Below are positions 61,318 through 64,000 of a DNA stretch of 64,000 nucleotides, in pieces. The DNA is taken from positions 19,121,759 through 19,185,758 of the forward strand of contig CAIIXF020000009.1 of assembly GCA_903813345.2 (NCBI GenBank), in the 5' to 3' direction. Within the stretch, counting starts at the first letter, position 1, and each line of letters opens with the position of its first letter. The position numbers were made by a program, and so were the translations under genes. The notes under the pieces were generated by a model, which did no database searches, had not been told where the DNA came from, and was given only the letters and a program-made list of their open reading frames with translations. The DNA is from Owenia fusiformis (taxonomy: Eukaryota; Annelida; Polychaeta; Sabellida; Oweniidae).

Positions 61318-61379
61318 ACATTGCTTATGAAGGTGTGGTTTTAAATTATAATTATGAACATCACTGGATGCTTTAATGT
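61318..61379 (+). promoter_or_regulatory. Candidate SECIS element in the SelU 3' UTR
   Basis: ATGA at 61327-61330 is followed after 12 nt by the unpaired AA (61343-61344) and then by GA (61367-61368), within usual SECIS spacing. Basal helix: ACATT (61318-61322) with AATGT (61375-61379). Upper helix: GGTG with CACT and GTT with AAC around a two-base mismatch. It lies ~430 nt after the stop and before the AATAAA at 61487. A covariance search would be needed to confirm it. Confidence 0.65.
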
Positions 61380-61486
61380 GTTCCTACAGTCACATGATTC
61401 CATAGCAATGTTCCAACAAAGGTACTATCTGACTATAAGAATGACACATTAACATATAATTTTTATATACAAAAGTATGATTAAAA

Positions 61487-61492
61487 ATAAAA
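61487..61492 (+). terminator. Polyadenylation signal of the SelU gene
   Basis: AATAAA, ~590 nt after the stop and downstream of the candidate SECIS. It is the first strong signal in the 3' region. Confidence 0.5.
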
Positions 61493-61499
61493 ACAATTT

Positions 61500-62049
61500 G
61501 AATTTGATAAATATTGTTCAATTTGATATAGCCAGTACCCTTAGTACACACAGTCACACCCTGCCCTGCTTAGTATTGCAGCTTTGTAATTGTAACGTTA
61601 GTAAGACCTAACTTTTCCTCATCAGTTTTCGTTCAAACTAATATTGAAACCGTGTTTTATCATTTGAACTAGGGTTTACATGTACTTCATCCTCACATGT
61701 TCATAAATCGTCATCATCAACTTTTACTTCACTTACAAATGAAAATTGAATATCAAGATAAAATTCATAGAGCAAACCAGACACTCTGAGCAAACGAACA
61801 CTGGTAGCTCCACCTTTATAAGTGACTAGAAATATTTGATTCTTTTGGGTAGCCCTGTATGAATGTGCTTTGTCAACAATTTTTGTTGAGATTCAAAATA
61901 ATTAAGATGGGCTTATGTTTAGAAATCAGGTTTCATTGTAAACCTCCCACCGCCACCTTACTACTTTACTATCTTTCTAAAAGTTGTGTTTACTCCCCCC
62001 CCAAAAAAAAAACCCCATCTAGTTCTAGAGAGACAAGTCTTCAAAAAGG
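61500..62049. other. Intergenic region between convergent SelU and Cys-rich protein genes
   Basis: Non-coding, with a short C/A run at 61996-62012. The minus-strand polyadenylation signal of the next gene is at 62050-62055. Confidence 0.5.
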
Positions 62050-62055
62050 TTTATT
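62050..62055 (-). terminator. Polyadenylation signal of the Cys-rich membrane protein gene
   Basis: AATAAA on the minus strand, about 310 nt after the stop codon at 62368. Confidence 0.45.
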
Positions 62056-62367
62056 TACAAGCACCAGTTACAAATCTTGAAAGTTTAGCATTTGTCTAAA
62101 AGAGGCATTCCCACAATACATCCAGAATATATTGTACTGTGTAAAAAAGTCCCAACATATTTTTCAATTACCATGTAAAATCGTTTCATTAGACTTGAAA
62201 CTTCAAATTCTAGTTCTCAACATGAAACACTGAAGCTAGTCTTGCCTCAAGACTATGTGCCCCCTTGTGATGGGAAGGTGAAATACATGGGGGTGGGTGT
62301 AACACATACACTGAAGGTAAACGTGTATTGAACTGGTATCGATATTATCATGCTGGGTTCTCCTAAA

Positions 62368-63338
62368 CTACTTTGGTTTGACCCCTGATTTCTTCGTTTT
62401 GATATGTTCATGTGAATCGTCAGAACCAACACTGCCATATTCTGACTTGTCCTTCATTTCAACCAACCGCTCCTTGTCATCCACTGGCTCGGGTGTGTCA
62501 AATAACCAGCGGATGAATCTGATAGGCAGGTTTGTGATCCACTTGACTAACTTTCCAAGACCAGTGAGACATGGTGAGCAGCATGGGGATAGGCACATCA
62601 CTATAACACAAAAACAAAGATATAAACTTTACATATTGAGCAGCCCGGGACACAAAAACAAGAATATAAACTTTACATGTTGAGCAGCCCGAGACACAAA
62701 AACAAGGATATAAACTTTACATGTTGAGCAGCCCGGGGACATAAAAACAAGGATATAAACTTTACATGTTGAGCAGCATGGGGAAAATCGGTTTCCAGTC
62801 AGCGTCCCAACATGAAAAGTCATGCTGCGACCTGTTTTGAATATTACAGAAATTGATGCAACTTCCTGCAAATTGAGCTAGAAGCTTCTAATATAAAGCT
62901 CTTCTACCTAATGGTTCTATTTTGATTCGTTATGGGGCAGTTATGATTTGACGAGTGTTCAACTCTATGTCATTCCGTGATATTACAGTTTTTAAGATAA
63001 GTATTTTAGGTACACAGAAACTGGAAGTATTTAACCTAATTACCTAAAAAACACAAAAGTGAAAAATGGACTTTTCGAATAGCAATAAAAAATAAATAAA
63101 AAACTTTTACAGTGATACTCATACTCATATATGGTGACATACTCACGGGGAAGAATGACAATCCACACGGCTATTGTCACGATAATCAGTGCCAGAATTA
63201 TAGGAGTCAAGAGAATCAGTAATAGCACCTTTAAAAAGTTGACACATGTGCAACAAGAACAGCACGCACAGCAGCATGGCCGTTCTTCATTGTTTTCTAT
63301 TACCTTGTCCCCCTTCAGGTCTCCATTCGTAACTTGTT
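62368..63338 (-). CDS. Cys-rich single-pass membrane protein, last two exons (5' exon not found)
   Basis: The exon at 63338-63147 follows an acceptor (CTTTGACAG) and needs one base from an upstream exon. It encodes a hydrophilic NGDLKGDKVIENNEERP, the cluster PCCCACCSCCTC, a long hydrophobic helix (FLKVLLLILLTPIILALIIV and on to AVWIVILP), then a GTGAGT donor. The exon at 62600-62368 joins in phase (CTTCCCC plus TG-ATG) and gives LMCLSPCCSPCLTGLGKLVK, an amphipathic segment NLPIRFIRWLFDTPEP and a charged tail to the stop. Cysteine clusters on both sides of the helix suggest palmitoylation (inference). No in-frame ATG lies in these exons, so translation starts in an exon upstream, possibly outside the window. 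I do not recognise the family. Confidence 0.7.
62605..62785. repeat. 44-bp tandem repeat beside a splice acceptor
   Basis: About four units (ACACAAAAACAAGGATATAA, ACTTTACATGTTGAGCAGCC, CGGG) lie in the intron directly upstream, in gene sense, of the acceptor at 62601-62602. The unit contains GAGCAGC-CGGGGACA, similar to the exon sequence GAGCAGCATGGGGATA at 62575, so it seems to derive from the exon-intron border. Confidence 0.85.
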
Positions 63339-64000
63339 CTGTCAAAGTGGAGAAATAATACTTAATAAGTTATGTATATAGCAAACACAAACCTAACCAT
63401 TATTTTGTGAAATTACACGTTGTTTGGTGATGTTACACATTTAGGGTCGGTGGTATTAGTCTAATAGTCGTCTGGGTTTGCTATGGTCATTTACATCAAG
63501 ATGTATTACATATGGACATTTGACATTACCAAGCGTCGCCTACAGAACTTTTTACAGAGCAAACTATTGAGCTTATATCATATATAAACTTTGAAAGCCA
63601 ATAGCTCCAGCTCTAGCAACTGTCTGGAAGAATAATTAGCATGCATTGTGTTTCCTGAAAATATATTTTCATAGAGGTTATGTTAAGGTTTTTAAATGTA
63701 TGTTCAAGAGGGCCACTTCCCGGGGGCATTGTAAGATGTCAAGCAAAACATAATTGAATTGCGAATATAAAGGCAAATCAAAGGAAACCTATTTTCATGG
63801 GAATAGTTCGGAATTAGTATGAGAATAATGACATTTAAGAACGATTGTTGAATTTATCATATATTCTAGAACAATGCTGCGTTCCCATGCTGGCAATTTC
63901 TACAGACTTCTAATATGGGGATATATGATGCATTCCATTTGCAATTTTATCGATAAAATATATATCTAGGACCCTAATGTACATCTTGCAACAGGTTGAA
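63339..64000. other. Right end: upstream intron or 5' region of the Cys-rich gene
   Basis: I looked on the minus strand for an ATG-containing exon ending one base into a codon and found none that is convincing. No other gene or repeat is seen. Confidence 0.4.

Noticed and set aside
1-64000. CRISPR arrays, bacterial operons or prophage
   Set aside because: Intron-split genes, animal protein families and eukaryotic transposons throughout. The tandem arrays have no spacer structure.

Overview
The window is nuclear DNA of an invertebrate animal: AT-rich, with intron-split genes (GT-AG), no operons, and very many small transposable elements. The recognisable genes (a tektin, a hephaestin-type multicopper ferroxidase, a selenocysteine-containing PRXL2A/SelU protein) are those of a ciliated bilaterian. 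A marine lophotrochozoan or ambulacrarian seems most likely, but the sequence alone does not settle the phylum. Gene models below were assembled by hand from splice sites and reading frame.

Layout. 255-1375 (-): first two coding exons of tektin-3, running off the left edge. 1.4-18 kb: gene-poor and repeat-rich. It holds a long foldback element (3.5-4.1 kb), a 5'-truncated LINE with an open 346-codon reverse transcriptase frame (9.7-10.7 kb), a 41-bp tandem array of near-identical copies (12.3 kb), a 45-bp minisatellite that stays open in more than one frame (12.8-14.1 kb), a decayed Ty3-type integrase tail containing a GT-AG insert (15.1-15.7 kb), and a cluster of near-perfect palindromes (16.8-17.95 kb). 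18.73-19.05 kb (-): an intact small two-pass membrane protein gene of unknown function. 21.4-22.4 kb: a broken intronless gene with a PHD-like finger, probably from a mobile element. 24.0-25.5 kb: a mariner-like element folded back on itself.

28.06-39.17 kb (-): a complete 13-exon hephaestin-like gene. The exons join to 3,609 nt with every splice phase matching, giving 1,202 residues: signal peptide, six cupredoxin domains, a transmembrane helix and a short cytosolic tail. All eight trinuclear-copper histidines are present, and a His/Asp-rich linker sits between domains 2 and 3. Its introns carry TTAA-flanked palindromic elements.

40-56.8 kb: no convincing host gene. There are several long-terminal-inverted-repeat elements, two LINE remnants, a tRNA-like element, and a large array of ~470-bp repeat units (52.9-56.7 kb).

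56.97-61.5 kb (+): a complete five-exon PRXL2A/selenoprotein U gene. An in-frame TGA lies where the vertebrate protein has the first Cys of CxxC, and a SECIS-like hairpin is found in the 3' UTR. The intron before exon 3 contains four extra copies of the exon-3 splice acceptor region. 62.05-63.34 kb (-): the last two exons of an unrecognised Cys-rich single-pass membrane protein, whose 5' end was not found.

The genes do not form a pathway. Hephaestin (iron and copper oxidation) and SelU (thiol redox) both act in redox biology, but nothing in the sequence links them.
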